A stretch of 64,000 nt of DNA, taken from positions 68,581,760 to 68,645,759 of the forward strand of contig CM057005.1 in assembly GCA_029891345.1 (NCBI GenBank). The letters are read 5' to 3'. The DNA is from Dryococelus australis (Eukaryota; Arthropoda; Insecta; Phasmatodea; Phasmatidae). This document shows positions 23,447-35,648 of the stretch, piece after piece; position 1 is the first letter of the stretch, and each line of letters starts with the position of its first letter. Position numbers and translations under genes: made by a program. Below the pieces are notes generated by a model. The model did not search any database. It was not told where the DNA came from and worked only from the letters and a program-made list of their open reading frames with translations.

Positions 23447-26400
23447 GTGGAGGGGGACCGCACTCGAGGGGATGGCCAGGTAGTGGAGGCCCTGATTTGC
23501 TGGTGAAGACCAACCCAGAGGACGTCAACTGTAGACGCCACGGAGAGAAGTTGGCGAAGACCAGGGACCACCAGGTGAAGTATGCAACGTCTCATTGTCT
23601 AGAACATCTAATTAGTATTGTTAAGCTTTACAGTGGTATGGAAATCTAGCATACGAGCACACATATGTAAATTTTATAGAAATGATATTGTTGTGACGTG
23701 TTCTACATATAAGTTTATTATTCAGTAATTTAATTCTTTATATTAATTTTATTTTACATATTTACTATCGTACATGCAGCAGTTGAGAGGTTATTATTCA
23801 TATTGTTAAGTTTTGAGCTACATGTTAATTTGTGTAGGTTGGTAATGGTTGATAACAACGTATTGATTATAATCATAATGAATACACCCCGATATAAGCC
23901 CTATATCACACAGGTAAATTCAAGTCAGGTAACCGACGCCAAATTGAGTTGTCGAAAGAATGTTCTGGCCTCCATGTTGTTTGAAATGGGAAGCTAACGT
24001 AACAGGTCAGGTAGACCTGAACTCCGTCTGAACAGTGAAAAATTATAATTTAAAAGTGTGTTTGACCCCGGAAAATATGCTCCGTTTTACGTAAATAGCC
24101 GAGAGAGTGTTTTCAAACTGTCTGAAAAGGGCTTAGGAGCTTTGCAACTTCAAGTATAACGAAGAAATATAAGGTATCTTATCACCGCCATACTAAGTGA
24201 CCGTTGGTCCAGCGGTGGAGAGTTAAATACGTTTTTCTGTTTACTACACATTTAATACAACACTTTCTTGCTGATCACAAAGTGCCTGAAAATAAGAACT
24301 CGTGTTTTACTCTACCTAATTTTGACGTTGCTAGCCAGGAGCATTTTATTCAGTGTAGACATAGAGGCAGATTTCTTGTAAAATGTAACGTGTGAGTGTA
24401 ATTACTATTTGAACATTAACCAAACTTTCTGCACACTAAAACATTTTACATTTGGTACGGACTTTTGAAAACTGCAAAGACTTAAATTATGGCTGCCAAG
24501 CACACACACACAATTGCTTTTTTTGACAGACAAACAGAGCTTTAAATTTAATATTCTAGTCCAGCTGATTAGTGGTATTTGTAAATATTCCGTGGTCACA
24601 ATATAAAGTTAGAAACATTATTTAAATTGAGAATATATTTTGTTTGCATTAAACTCTACTTCACCCTTGGACTTCTTTGATGGATATGCTGGTAGTTTCC
24701 TTATTTTTTTAAAGTGTGACATATGTATAGCTGTGTGGAGGCGGAGATAAGCCTGGATACAAGGAAACATGCTGGTAAGATGCAAGTCTGTTGATGTTTT
24801 TGCGGCGATTTTTAGTATTTTTCAGTGTGAGTTCTGTCACCTACACATTCAGTTGTTTGTTTTCAAACCCTGCCTACATGTTGCATAATAATTACACACA
24901 TAAATATCTCTCTATTTGTCTTCACATACATTAAAGAACCTTAATTCATTTCGGTGGCTAGTACACATACTTGGGGCTTAAATATTATTTCTCACACTAT
25001 ATATCTTACAGTCTTCCCCAAAGCACAATTCATTTCAAGTACATGCCCACAACAAATGATGTCGGTAATCAACCTTGTGGGACACAATAAAGTACTGTGC
25101 AAGCCAAGATCATAAGTGAATCAGGTCCACAAACAGGGGTGGGATGATGGGGAGCCGAAACACTTTGTGCGAGCAAGTAGGCAAGTTCTGCCATGACAGC
25201 TTACAGCATTCTCGTCGGCAGTTTTGAAGACAGCGTGCGCAAAGCAATGCATTGAGGTATGCGGTGGCTAACGGGACTGCCAGTTTGAAGCTGACACACA
25301 CGGCTAGGAGTAGTCCAAACTCTCCCCCCTCCCCCCTCCACCAGTCGACCCACTACCGGCTGCGCACGACAGCCCTCGTACACCGACACACCCAGCACAG
25401 CGACGCTGACAGTTCCTCACAGGAGGACACGAAGACGATTAGTACGCTAAAAACACTACCAGCGAGATTAGGGTCGATATCCCATACTTACCAACAGTGG
25501 GCAAAACCCCAGATTAGGTCTTAGAAACACTCTCACGCACAAAATGTGGGAGGACCATCGTCTGTCTCTTCATGACACCATCTTTATTACGGGGAACCCC
25601 TAGTAGAACATTTTTAAAGCTTCAAGGTCACGTCTGTTCAGGACCATTTTAGGAAAGTGTGACGCCCAGGGCAAAATATATATGAGGCCCCGTTTACTTT
25701 TGCCTTATATAAATTATACCTTTAACGATAACATATTTATACACATAATTATTTCTAATTTATATTAGTTATGTAGTTTAGAGACTATCAAACTAAAATA
25801 TGAATTTAGTGGTAGACAAAAAGGGATGTATTTATACTACATTCAACAGCAGCTAGTTCAAAATCACATTAACAACAAATGCGAACAAAGCTAAACAATG
25901 TAATGAAATATTTCACAATGGAACAGAGTCAATATTATCAATTCAATACAAATTATTTTCTTGCTTCATTTGCAAAGTAGCAAGTCATTTTCAATAAACA
26001 CAAAAACTGTAAGTTGCCCTATACACAAACAACCCCCCCCCCCCCACATACACACAAACACACACACACACATATATATATATAAACTTACTTTGCAAGA
26101 TATTTCTTACATATGATGCCTTTTCACCAACAAAAAAAATCCATTAAGTAAAATTCTATTTATAGTTTCATGTTCGGAATAACTCACTGCCGACAAGTTT
26201 AGTCTTTCTTGTGACGTGATAAATCGAAACTGATTCTTTAACACAAAGTTTAAAAAAAAAAAAAAAAAACCTTGAACTTTAAATGTTTGAAATTGGCACT
26301 ATTAAATATAATGGCGGTGAAAAAGTTGCAAAACGATTGCTGTAAAAGTCTTTCGCAGTGGAAAATAGACCACAGTCTTCAGCTTGGATTTCTCTGGCGA

Positions 26401-26459
26401 AAGATAGAGAGTAGTGTAATTTGGTATGTTCTGGGACAAGAGATTGGGAAATTGGACCA
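23447..26459. other. Unassigned spacer
   Basis: A GC-rich patch at 25190-25440 with frames on both strands shows no domain. Simple sequence occurs at 26032-26090 (poly-C, then CA and TA repeats) and an A-run at 26251-26269. No gene is supported. Confidence 0.35.
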
Positions 26460-27250
26460 CCGTAGCCAACCGCCGCCATCTTGAGGTTTCCGTTTTTCCC
26501 TAAAAAATTTCCTTTTCCTCTTAAAATCGACTAAATTTTCCAAAAAAATTTCCCTTTATCCCTAAAAATCTATGTTTTCTCTCAAAAAGCACAGAACACC
26601 CAGAGCAGGAGAGGTGGACTCGTGACTCCGAGCCAGAGCAAGTGGATCGGGGACGACCAGCGGACATGGCCGTGACGGCCATCTTGATTTTATAGGCTTA
26701 GTGTATGCCAAATCGATACAAGGGATCCAGGTTTGGAGGCAGACTTTACCATCAGCCATCTTGGTTCTGTCGGCCATCTTAGCCGCCATATTGGGTGTAA
26801 GTGACCTTAAACTTTCCCAGCGACCTTGAATGACCTTGGACCCAAAAATCCCAATTTTTAAAAATATAAATCATAAAAAATCGCAACAAATTAAAAAAAC
26901 TAAATGTTAAAAAATTATTTAAAAAAATATATTATTTCGAATTTATTAGGTATAAAAATATGTTATTAAAATTTTTAATATTTGGTCTTAAAGGTGACGA
27001 AGGACTGGAACCGGCCAGTCATCATGTAATGATGTCACCCAAACACTATGTTGGATCCAGTTGACCTGACATCGACCCATGACCTTGACCCTGTAACCAT
27101 GAACTTGGGTGACCTTGAAAACAAAAAAACTTGAGAATAAAATGGTAAAAATGGAATCGATTCATAAAAGTCAGTGAGAATATTACATTACTGACTTCTA
27201 CCACAACTATCTTGGATGAAGGTGACCTTCCATCTTAAACCTAAAAAATT
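26460..27250 (+). repeat. CCATNTTG / TGACCTTGA motif array, copy 1
   Basis: Repeated CCATCTTG, CCATATTGG and TGACCTTGA strings occur, for example at about 26470, 26677, 26755-26800 and 27082-27120. The opening TCAAAATCG-like ACTAAATTT context (about 26520) recurs in the second copy at 34210. GCCGCCATCTTG resembles a YY1/Pho site and TGACCTTGA a monomeric FTZ-F1/ERR nuclear receptor site. Regulatory function is inference only. Confidence 0.6.
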
Positions 27251-27330
27251 AAAATGAAAAAAACCGAAAACATTTCCAACACTTGACACGTGACCCAAGA
27301 CCCATGACCCTTGACCCAATACCCATTTTT

Positions 27331-27456
27331 CTCCAAAAATAACCCTCTTTTCTCCACAAATGGTTCATTTTACTCCATAAATGAACTATTTTGCTACACA
27401 AATAACCCATTTTCCTCCACAAATGACTCATAATTCTCCACAAATTATTCTCAATG
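27331..27456 (+). repeat. Minisatellite, six 21-bp units
   Basis: Six consecutive units start at 27331, 27352, 27373, 27394, 27415 and 27436, each beginning CTCCACAAAT or a one- or two-base variant and each exactly 21 bases. It adjoins copy 1 of the motif array. Confidence 0.9.
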
Positions 27457-27851
27457 ACCCTTGATTGCTGTGCTAAGTGTAGTGTTGATTGCGGTGCTAA
27501 GTGTGGTGCATCTGGGTCGCAAGTTAAAATAAATTCCCCCTATTTTAAAATAAAATTATGTAGTCCTACATCCAAAGCTGAAAGGTGGACATTGTATTTA
27601 ATAATCTCACTTTAAAATATATACAAGGTGGGGCTGAACACGACCGACAAACTTCGTGAGGTGATTATTTATGCAAAACCAAATGGAAAGTATATATAGG
27701 ACACTTTGTGCCTAAACTACATATTAAGAGCGAAATAAGTCCCCGAAAATAGAGATTTTGGAATGTATTTTTGCGAAATACCGGAAACCAGTAGGGATGA
27801 AAGTACAATTCGAGGAAATATGTTTTATGTTATCGGGATCTTCAAACTAAG

Positions 27852-28150
27852 ATAAAGTTTATATATGAATGTTTCTTTGTTTGTCCCGTATGCGTTCCTA
27901 TACCATTCATCCGATTGCGATGAAACTTTGGTAAGTTGTTGTGCGCACTCCCGCGAAGGTTTCTGATTTGGTAAAACCATTTTACAATAGGTGGCTCGCG
28001 AGTCGTTTCAACAAATGAGTGTATCTATGCATATATACCATTCATCCGATTGCGATCATCCGATTGTGATTAGTACAACCATTTTACAATAGGTGGCGCG
28101 TGAGTCGTTTCAACAAATGAGTTTGTTCTAGCAATTGTCTTACAAAAGAC
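27852..28150 (+). mobile_element. Helitron 5' region with internal duplication
   Basis: TATATGAATGTTTCTTTGTT leads into CCATTCATCCGATTGCGATG, text commonly found upstream of insect Helitron genes. The segment TTTTACAATAGGTGGC...GAGTCGTTTCAACAAATGAG occurs twice, at about 27982 and 28084, along with the CCATTCATCCGATTGCGAT string, so about 100 bases are tandemly duplicated. The junction with the coding remnant at 28160 skips the N-terminal HUH nuclease, implying an internal deletion. Confidence 0.55.
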
Positions 28151-28159
28151 AGATGATGA

Positions 28160-30700
28160 ATGAAGATGACATACCTTATCAATATGACAATTTGTTCCGT
28201 TTCAAATCTACAATCTACGGGAACAGATCCTGATCTGTTCCCGTGGAAAAAAGGCATTCACCGTTATTCTAGAAAGCGTACAAAGCACACATCAATGTCA
28301 AGTATTGCAATTTGGCGAAATCGCTCAAGTACATTTGTAAATATGTCAACAAAGGAAGTGATATGGCATTTTTTGGAGTGGGAAATGCAACCACAGCTAT
28401 CGATGAAATCGACCAATATCAACTCGGGCGCTACATTAGTAGCAATAAAGCAGTATGCCGTATCATTTCCAATCCATGAACGATATCCAGCAGTTGTTAA
28501 TTTGTCAGTGCACCTTGAAAATGGACAGCGCGTGTACTTCACAACAGAAAATGCACATGCAAGAGCATCGTCACCACAGCCAACAACGCTAACTGCATTT
28601 TTCTCACTGTGCAGGGATGATATGTTTGCAAAGACGCTACTTTACTCTGAAGTGCCAACATACTACACAGGGAATGCATCAGCGAAAAAGTTTCAACGTC
28701 GCAAACAAGGTAAAGCAGTTGAAGGACATTCCAATTTATATTCGACCGACGCGTTAGGCCGTCTGCTTACTGTTCATCCAAATGCTTTTGCTTGCAATGC
28801 AAAATGCTTTTACTTGCGATTACGGTTAATCAACGTACGTGGACCGACATCCTTCCAAGAATTGAGACCAGTAAACGGTTAAGTATGTGCCACTTATCGT
28901 GAAGCTTGCCAAGAATTAAATCTTTTTGAAAACGATGCATATTGGGACACTTCACTCGCTGATGCATAGAATACTGCGCCACCACAGCAAATACGCACTT
29001 TATTTGCAATCATATTGACAACATACTTCCCATCCAATCCAAAAGATCTTTGGGAAAAATACAAAGACACATGAGTGAAGACATCCTACATCGTTTGTGT
29101 GCAACGAATCAAAATCCGGACATTCAATTCACATCAAACGTGTATAATGAGGCATTGGTTTTGACTGAGGACATATGTTTGGCAATCGCTAACAAAGCAC
29201 TTGTACAATTGGGAATGGTTGCGCCGAAGCGATCTGCAAACGACCTTTTCGATCGTGATTTGCAACGAGAAACACACTTTGATGTCGACGAATTGGGTAC
29301 ATTTGTTCAAACGAATCTTCTGAAATTGGTCCTATAACAATGCATAGCGTATGACAGAATTATGCATGCAATTACAAGCCAAAGCTGTGGGGTTTATTTT
29401 ATAGATGTGACCGGAGGCACAAGCAAAACTTTTCTTATTTCACTTATTTTGGCAACCATACTATCACGAAAAAATATTGCACTGGCAATTGCATCATCTG
29501 GAATTGCGGCAACCCTTTTGGATAGTGGCCGAACAGCGCATTCAGCACTGAAATTTCCATTGAATATGCAAATCATTGAGACACCAACATGCAATATAAG
29601 CAAAAATTCTGGAATGTGTAAAGTACTCCAATAATGTCAACGCATTATACGGGACGAATGTACTATGACGCACAAAAAAACCATTGGAAGCGCTTAATCG
29701 TACATTAAAAGATTTGAGAGGAAATAAACAGTTCTTTGGTGGCGCACTCGTTTTATTGTCTGCTGATTTTCGACAAACTCTACCAGTTATACCACGCTCA
29801 ACACCCGCTGATGAACTTAATGCATGTCTCAAATCATCAGTTTTATGGCGACAGGTACAGAAATTGACTTTGAAGACCAATATGCGCGTGCAAGTACAAC
29901 ATGATGCATCCACTGAATGTTTCGCAAAACAATTGTTGGATATTGGGAATGGGAAAATGGTAATCGATGAATCCACACAATTAATCACATTGCCAACAAA
30001 CTTCTGTAAAATCATAGCAACTACAGAAGAATTGATTCACAAAGTTTTCCCAAATATCGCACGGAATTACAAAAGTCATCAGTGGCTCAGTGAACGTGCT
30101 ATATTAGCAGCCAAAAACAACGATGTTAATGCATTTAATTTCAGTATTCAAAACGAAATACCAGGCGAAGCGACAACGCATAAGTCCATCGATACTGTAA
30201 TGAATCAAGACGAAGTTGTCAATTATCTAATTGAATTCTTGAATTCACTTGATTTGCCAGGCATGCCGCCGCACGTGTTAACATTGAAAATTGGCGTGCC
30301 TATCATTCTTCTCCGAAACATCAATCCACCACGACTTTGCAACGGTACCAGACTTTCAGCGAAAAAGATGATGAAAAATATCATCGAAGCTACAATTTTA
30401 AAAGGAAAATTTAAAGAAGAAAATGTACCGTTGCCACGCATCCCAATGATTCCGGCAGATACGCCATTCGAGTTCAAACGTTTGCAGCTTCCGGTGCGAC
30501 TCGCATTTGCAATCGCCATCAACAAGGCACAGGGACAATCGCTACAAGTGTGTGGACTAAATTAGGAAAATCCTTGCTTCTCACATGGACAGCTTATGTG
30601 GCCTGCTCACGCGTTCGAAAACCTCCTGACTTATTCGTGTAAGCACCGGACGGAAAAACAAAAAATATTGTGTATCCAAAAGCGCTTCAATAAACAGATT
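28160..30700 (+). pseudogene. Helitron RepHel remnant (C-terminal Rep part and Pif1 helicase)
   Basis: This is the rolling-circle transposase/helicase of a Helitron. The frame at 28160-28882 has FPIHERYPAVVNLSVHLENG and a GPTSFQEL end typical of the central Helitron-like domain. 29362-29634 carries the Pif1 helicase Walker A region, read as GGTSKT at 29413-29430 with the glycine before lysine changed to serine. 29684-30565 carries SADFRQTLPVIP and INKAQGQSL helicase motifs. The last SHGQL...piece is in another frame to about 30700. Stops at 28882, 28970 and 29337 and several frameshifts break it. The HUH nuclease is absent, so it is inactive. Confidence 0.85.
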
Positions 30701-31384
30701 AAAAACACAAACACTTTCTTTCTTTGCGTGGCATTGCAACGCATGCTGGGTACAAAAATAACAGGGGTGGCCACCCTCTTATTGCCGGCAACTTTGTTAC
30801 CGTCGGGAATTATCAACGTTTGATGCTGGTTTATTAAGCAGTAGGACCTACGAAACAAAAAATGGTCTCCTTGTAGCAACTACCTAGGACCCACGTTTTT
30901 GTTTAAAACGCGCACAAGATTCCGCTGCAGCGATACAGCGCCTCGTACGTAGATAATACGCCATACACGCGTGTATGGAAAGCTGCTGTTCCCACAATAC
31001 AAACAATGGCGAAGGACATTTACTATGCACTGTAAACAACCATTACCGTGCATTAAGAACCCTACTATACGGCATCTGACAATGTATTAGAGGCCACAGT
31101 TGGTGAGAGAATCCCTACATGAAGTGTTGGTATTGCCTATGTGCCTGGAACCGTATAGTTGCCATTGGTGCGAACTGTAACTGCTATTGTTTATGCACCT
31201 GGACATGTATTGCTGCAGCGGAAAAGCTTTATGTATGTGCGTTTTTGTACGAAAGCGGTGGTCCTGGGCAGTTGCGACTAGATGCCCTGTGTGTTACCTA
31301 GGACATAGGCTAGTGTTAAATAAATAAGCATCAAATGTGAATGAGTCTTGACTATATGTATAAACATCTCTCGTCATTAATAAA
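30701..31384. other. Unassigned, possible Helitron 3' flank
   Basis: It contains a perfect 18-base palindrome CCATACACGCGTGTATGG at 30961-30978. A Helitron 3' hairpin is normally followed within a dozen bases by CTRR, which is not seen here. No gene was recognised. Confidence 0.35.
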
Positions 31385-31640
31385 TCAGGGATCGAGCGAA
31401 GTGGGGCAACAGTAACACGTTGAACTCGCATTCGGGAGGAGGCGGGTTCGAATCCTGGTCAGGCCTTCCAGAATTCTTTCTACCATGGTTTCCCGAAGAC
31501 ACTCCAGGCAAACGCTGGGATGGTTCCTTAATAATGGCCGTGGCCGAATTCTTCCTCAGGTACCTTCAAGTGCCTAGTTATATGTTCCCGTGTCTAATGA
31601 CCTCACACGCGACGAGACATAAAAGCACAAACTAAACACA
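31385..31640 (+). mobile_element. tRNA-derived SINE
   Basis: The head has a B box GGTTCGAATCC at 31445-31455 preceded by a degenerate A-box region. The body ACCATGGTTTCCCG...CTCCAGGCAAACGCTGGGAT and GGCCGTGGCCGAATTCTTCC, ending TCTAATGACCTCACACGCGA, matches the conserved body of a tRNA-derived SINE widespread in insects. RNA polymerase III would drive it, and its retroposition would depend on a LINE. Confidence 0.75.
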
Positions 31641-32034
31641 TGCAGGTAGACGTACTGTATTATTAGCGCGTTAATAAGTTTTACTTTTGAGAAAAACGAC
31701 ATGTCGACAGTTTAAAGTAACGTTCCCATAATGCAACACTGTCAGGCCATTCGTTTGCGAGCAAACATCTGACTAGGTGTCAGATACAGCATGCAGTATT
31801 AAGAAATGTGTGTACAGGCTGTGCGAAAGTCTACATGTCTGGCACTAATACCGCACTAGGCAGGTCTGTACAGTTTGACGTGATCCAGTTCCACGCCTGG
31901 CACGACTGCTATAACGGCACCAAAGGAGCTACAACGAATGCAGCCCATTAAACCCCGAGACGAATTGTATAAAATATCTGAGCACTCCATCTACATTACT
32001 GTTACTGAAGGTTCATGCTGTGTCTACAAAATGG

Positions 32035-32692
32035 AATGCTTTACGTGGCCGGAACTGACAGATATGCTACTCGTCTACTGTGCGGTAGAGGGAAATGGAC
32101 GAAAAACGCAAAGAATATACAGGGATCAATTTTCGCAAGAGAAAACAGCCACACCACACCACATTTATATATGTGGAGCAACGTTTGAGAGAAAGTGGAA
32201 GTTTGGAGGTTACACGACCGAATGCAGGGCGCAGACGAACAGTGAGGACATCCAGGTTTGAAGAGGATGTTGAGGCATGTTGAGAGTAACCCACGTGTGA
32301 CTACGCGTATAGGCTGTTCACGGTAAAGTGAGCACTTTTTAAGGCCCTTCTAAATGTTTCCTTTCATTCTATTTCCATCTTCCTGCTGCTTTTTGGCATG
32401 GATATTGCTTTGTGGCGAATAAACACAGTGTATACATTTCACCACCCTCAGAATTTAATACATGATGCTGCAATAAGGTATATTTGTTAGTGGTTAAACC
32501 CTGTTGGGAGGGCCTTAAAAAGTGCTCACTTTACCGCGAACAGCTTATACTATTGAAAGAGTACTCTAACAGAAGCCGCCGCACCATTGGTCGAATGCTT
32601 CATGAGCAATTACTGCACCCGTTCCATTTACAACGTGTGCATGCCGTGGGTCCTGCGGATTATCCTCGACGTGTGGAGTTTGCAGCATGGTT
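32035..32692 (+). pseudogene. DUF4817/mariner-type transposase N-terminus split by a MITE
   Basis: Reading LTDMLLVYCAVEGNG..., RLRESGSLEVTRPNAGRRRT and later RRTIGRMLHEQLLHPFHLQR and PADYPRRVEFA reproduces the DUF4817 helix-turn-helix region found at the head of many arthropod mariner-like transposases. A frameshift lies near 32140 between the two upstream frames. A 238-base MITE (32310-32547) interrupts it between the two halves, and coding similarity resumes at about 32552. It stops near 32690, at a T-run that starts Helitron-derived DNA. No catalytic DDE domain is present. Confidence 0.75.
32308..32549. mobile_element. MITE, 238 bp, with TA target duplication
   Basis: The ends are TAGGCTGTTCACGGTAAAGT and, reversed, TAAGCTGTTCGCGGTAAAGT, and they remain paired through GAGCACTTTTTAAGGCCCT. 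TA sits at 32308-32309 and 32548-32549. The interior is unlike the 420-430 bp copies, so this is a separate subfamily sharing only the ends. It lies inside the DUF4817 gene. Confidence 0.9.
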
Positions 32693-32792
32693 TTTTTTTC
32701 TTAAGAATTATAAATTATATTTGATTTTTAATTGATTTATTATTGTCTAACTTACAATTATTTATAAACTACTTATCTAAAATAATAACAAA

Positions 32793-33185
32793 CTAATTAT
32801 ATATATTCTTTATTTTTTTAATATTATTAATAGCTTCGTAGAAACATTTTAATTTAAACCTCAAATATACCAAAGCCTCTTTATAAACTATATTTCGCGT
32901 TCTGTTATTTTCTGCTAAAATTACTATGTTTGTAGAATTACTAACACGCGAGCAAGCTACGTATAGCTGCCTGTGCTTTAAACAACTCTGGCTCAGGTCA
33001 ACGCTGCCCCTCCCCTCCCCTCCTAAAGTTTGACCTTGTGATTTATGTATTGTCATTGCGAAACATTTACTAATGGGGAACTGAGGCCTTTTCATTTGGA
33101 AAGGGTAGTTAGCTGGAACGATAAGTATCCGTGGTATAAACACTGTCTCCCCTTTACCATAGCCGGTTAAAATTTTAGCTTCGAT
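32793..33185 (-). pseudogene. Helitron Pif1 helicase C-terminal fragment
   Basis: The minus-strand frame reads FIPRILIVPANYPFQMKRPQ, then MTIHKSQGQTL, a helicase motif, and LYVACSRV, the usual end of Pif1-type Helitron helicase. Upstream coding sequence is lost above about 33190. Orientation is opposite to the Helitron at 28-30.7 kb, and residue differences show it is another copy or family. It directly abuts and truncates the DUF4817 fragment. Confidence 0.75.
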
Positions 33186-33289
33186 TGTTTTATTTGTAAT
33201 GCAACTACCCTTGATCTAGCGGTTCCCACGACTTCGTTCATGTGAACTTGAGGATTTGTTTACATATTTTTAAAATATAAATTTTACTT

Positions 33290-33450
33290 CGCTTAGGTTT
33301 CATGGAGTTGTCAAAATACAGCCCACCATCGCTTCGCTCAGGTTTCATGATTAAAATAGAAATATTGCTTTGTTCAGGTTTTATGGCGTTATTAAAATAC
33401 AGCCCGCCATCACTTTACCAAGGTTTTATGGGGTTTTTGAAATACATACC
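33290..33450 (+). repeat. Short tandem repeat with CAGGTTTCATGG units
   Basis: Four adjoining degenerate units contain (C/T)AGGTTT(C/T)ATGG...AAAATACAGCCC(A/G)CCATC. They lie just upstream of the minus-strand Helitron fragment. Confidence 0.6.
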
Positions 33451-34139
33451 TGTATAATTGGTTTGAAAGTGTTACTTTAATACCGGAAATAGTTTTATCG
33501 TCGCGTTAGTGTTGGTTATTTGATAATGTGCTATTTTGCTATTAAAAAAAAAAAAACTAATGTATATTTTTCTATAATGCGTATTGTATAAATGATTACA
33601 AAAAAACTATCGTTGTTTCAACAATGCCTTTTGACAGTAATTCTTTTGCAAAAAAAAAAAAAGATGGATCATAACGAAAATTATATGAATAAATTATTTT
33701 ACTTTATACTGTAACTGAGATATCCAGATGAAATAAAGAGAAGATTTTAAATAGAAATTAACTCTATGATCTCTGGAAATCTTATCAAAATTTATTCAGC
33801 TGTTACGGAGCCTGTTCTGGACAAACATCCAGACAGACAGACGGACCGACATAATTTAAATGGCATATTGCGCTCAGATGTTGGTATCAATTTTGAAATA
33901 ACTACTAGACACTTCAGTTTTATTTATTAGTATAGGTGTGTTTTCCGAACTTCGCTGGCCATTAGTCTAATGAGTTCTTCGCAGATATCAGAAGAAAGAT
34001 ACGGTATGTGCACTTTCCCATTGTTGCCATACATACTTAAATGATACTTTTAAAAGGGTTCAAACTAAGCAAGGAGTTCCGTAATTCCTATAGGTAGAGT
34101 AGTTACCAGTAGTAAGATTTGGATGACTTTGGTGCAATG
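33451..34139. other. AT-rich unassigned DNA
   Basis: Contains CATCCAGACAGACAGACGGA near 33828, text often found near the ends of insect retroelements. No coding frame was found. Confidence 0.35.
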
Positions 34140-35200
34140 GGATCTGGGGTCAGAGTGCCGGAGCCGCCCGGCCGCCATTTTGTGACATCACCGTCCGCTA
34201 TTTTTCCCCTTTTTCTCTTTCAAAATCGACTAAATTTCATTTATTACCTTAAAAATTTCAGTTTTTCCCAGGCAGATCAGTGACTGAGACAGAAGAGCGA
34301 GGCGGATCAGTGACCCTAGGTCAGAAAGGTGAGACGGATTAGCGACCCAGGTGACCTTAGGTCAGGGCAAACGGACTGATCAGGACCTTTGAGATTGACC
34401 TCTAACCTTGAAAAAAATAAATAAAAATAAAAATCAAAATACCAAAAAATCTATTATTAAAAAGTTATTAAAAATAGATTTACTAAGGTTCCTCCCTCTT
34501 CCCCTCTTACCAAACAAATTAGTCGGCATATCTGCACCCCCCTCGACCATACCCAGTTAGAAAGCATATTACATTACTGACCACCATCGCCATATTGGAT
34601 GCAGGTGACCTCGACCCCATGGCCTAGAATGGCCTTGAAAACCAAACTAAAAAAAAATATATTAAAGCAACAAGCGTAATACATTACTTACTACCACCAT
34701 ATTGGGTGCAAGTGACCTTGAGAACAAAATCCGAGAAAAAAATACATAAAAGTCAGCAAGTATATGACGTTACTGACTACTACCACCATATTTGATGCAG
34801 GTTAACATTTATTATAAAACTTAATTTAAAAAAAAACTTACGTTTCCAGAGGTCCCCCAGCACCACACCCAGCAGACGACTGTCGCCAATTGCTATTGGC
34901 AGTTTAGTCGGCGGGCCTCCATCCCTCACCAATATATATTATATCGAATGGCGCCACCTTAGTTACTTTGTTTGTCATTTGTTTATACACTGTTGAAGGC
35001 TACCATCTTGGTTTTTTGTCAGCCATTTGTTTATACATTACTGGAGTTGGCCTCTCCCCTTTGTTTGACTACCATATTGGATTTCATATGTTTTCATCAC
35101 CTAGGTTGTGCTAGTGTATTAATTCACCCACCAAGCAGAAGCCACATTTTTAATGGTTTTTTAAATTATAGGCTGTGCTGTTGACACCCTCCATGTTGGA
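34140..35200 (+). repeat. CCATNTTG / TGACCTTGA motif array, copy 2
   Basis: It is in the same orientation as the 26460 copy and shares TCAAAATCGACTAAATTT. ACCACCATATTGG(A/G)TGCA followed by (A/G)GTGACCT occurs near 34585 and 34690, with further CCATCTTGG, CCATATTGG and CCATGTTGG near 35004, 35070 and 35190. Together the two arrays bracket the Helitron-rich segment. Confidence 0.6.
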
Positions 35201-35222
35201 TTAGAGTTTCAACACACATAGC

Positions 35223-35648
35223 TAAAGACTGTTCACGATAAAGTGAGCACTTTTGAAATCATCCTTAGAAAAAAAACACTGCCCATGCCTGCATATACTT
35301 CAACAGGCGCACTGAGTGACATTCGCCTGGCAAAGTTAGTAACGATAGATGGGATGTAGTTCCATATCTTAATATCAAATAAAAAGTGTTAGGTAACCAT
35401 TTGTGATAATTCAAATCATTTATTTAGCTTTCTGTTTTTTTAAGTCATCAGTGTGTAAAAATTAGCAGATTTATTAAATGTTTACTTTCCTAATAATTTC
35501 ACACTTTTACTTGGCCGACGCATGAATAAAGTGATGAGGTCCTTGGTAACGTTAATTTTATATAAGGCGGAAGAATACACAATGTGCATACAAATAGATC
35601 TTAGACAGGGCTTTCAAAAGTGCTCATTTTAACGTGAATCGCCTTATA
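35223..35648. mobile_element. MITE, complete, 422 bp, TA duplication
   Basis: TA at 35223-35224 and 35647-35648 flanks ends AAGACTGTTCACGATAAAGT and, reversed, TAAGGCGATTCACGTTAAAA. The interior matches the 10221 copy (same orientation) and the 19986 copy (reverse). It sits immediately after motif array copy 2. Confidence 0.88.

Noticed and set aside
24205..24235. GGTCCAGCGGTGGAGAG as a tRNA gene
   Set aside because: Resembles an A box but there is no B box or cloverleaf downstream.
31938..32034. Start of the frame at 31938 as part of the DUF4817 protein
   Set aside because: The first ~32 residues do not resemble the family; similarity begins near 32035.
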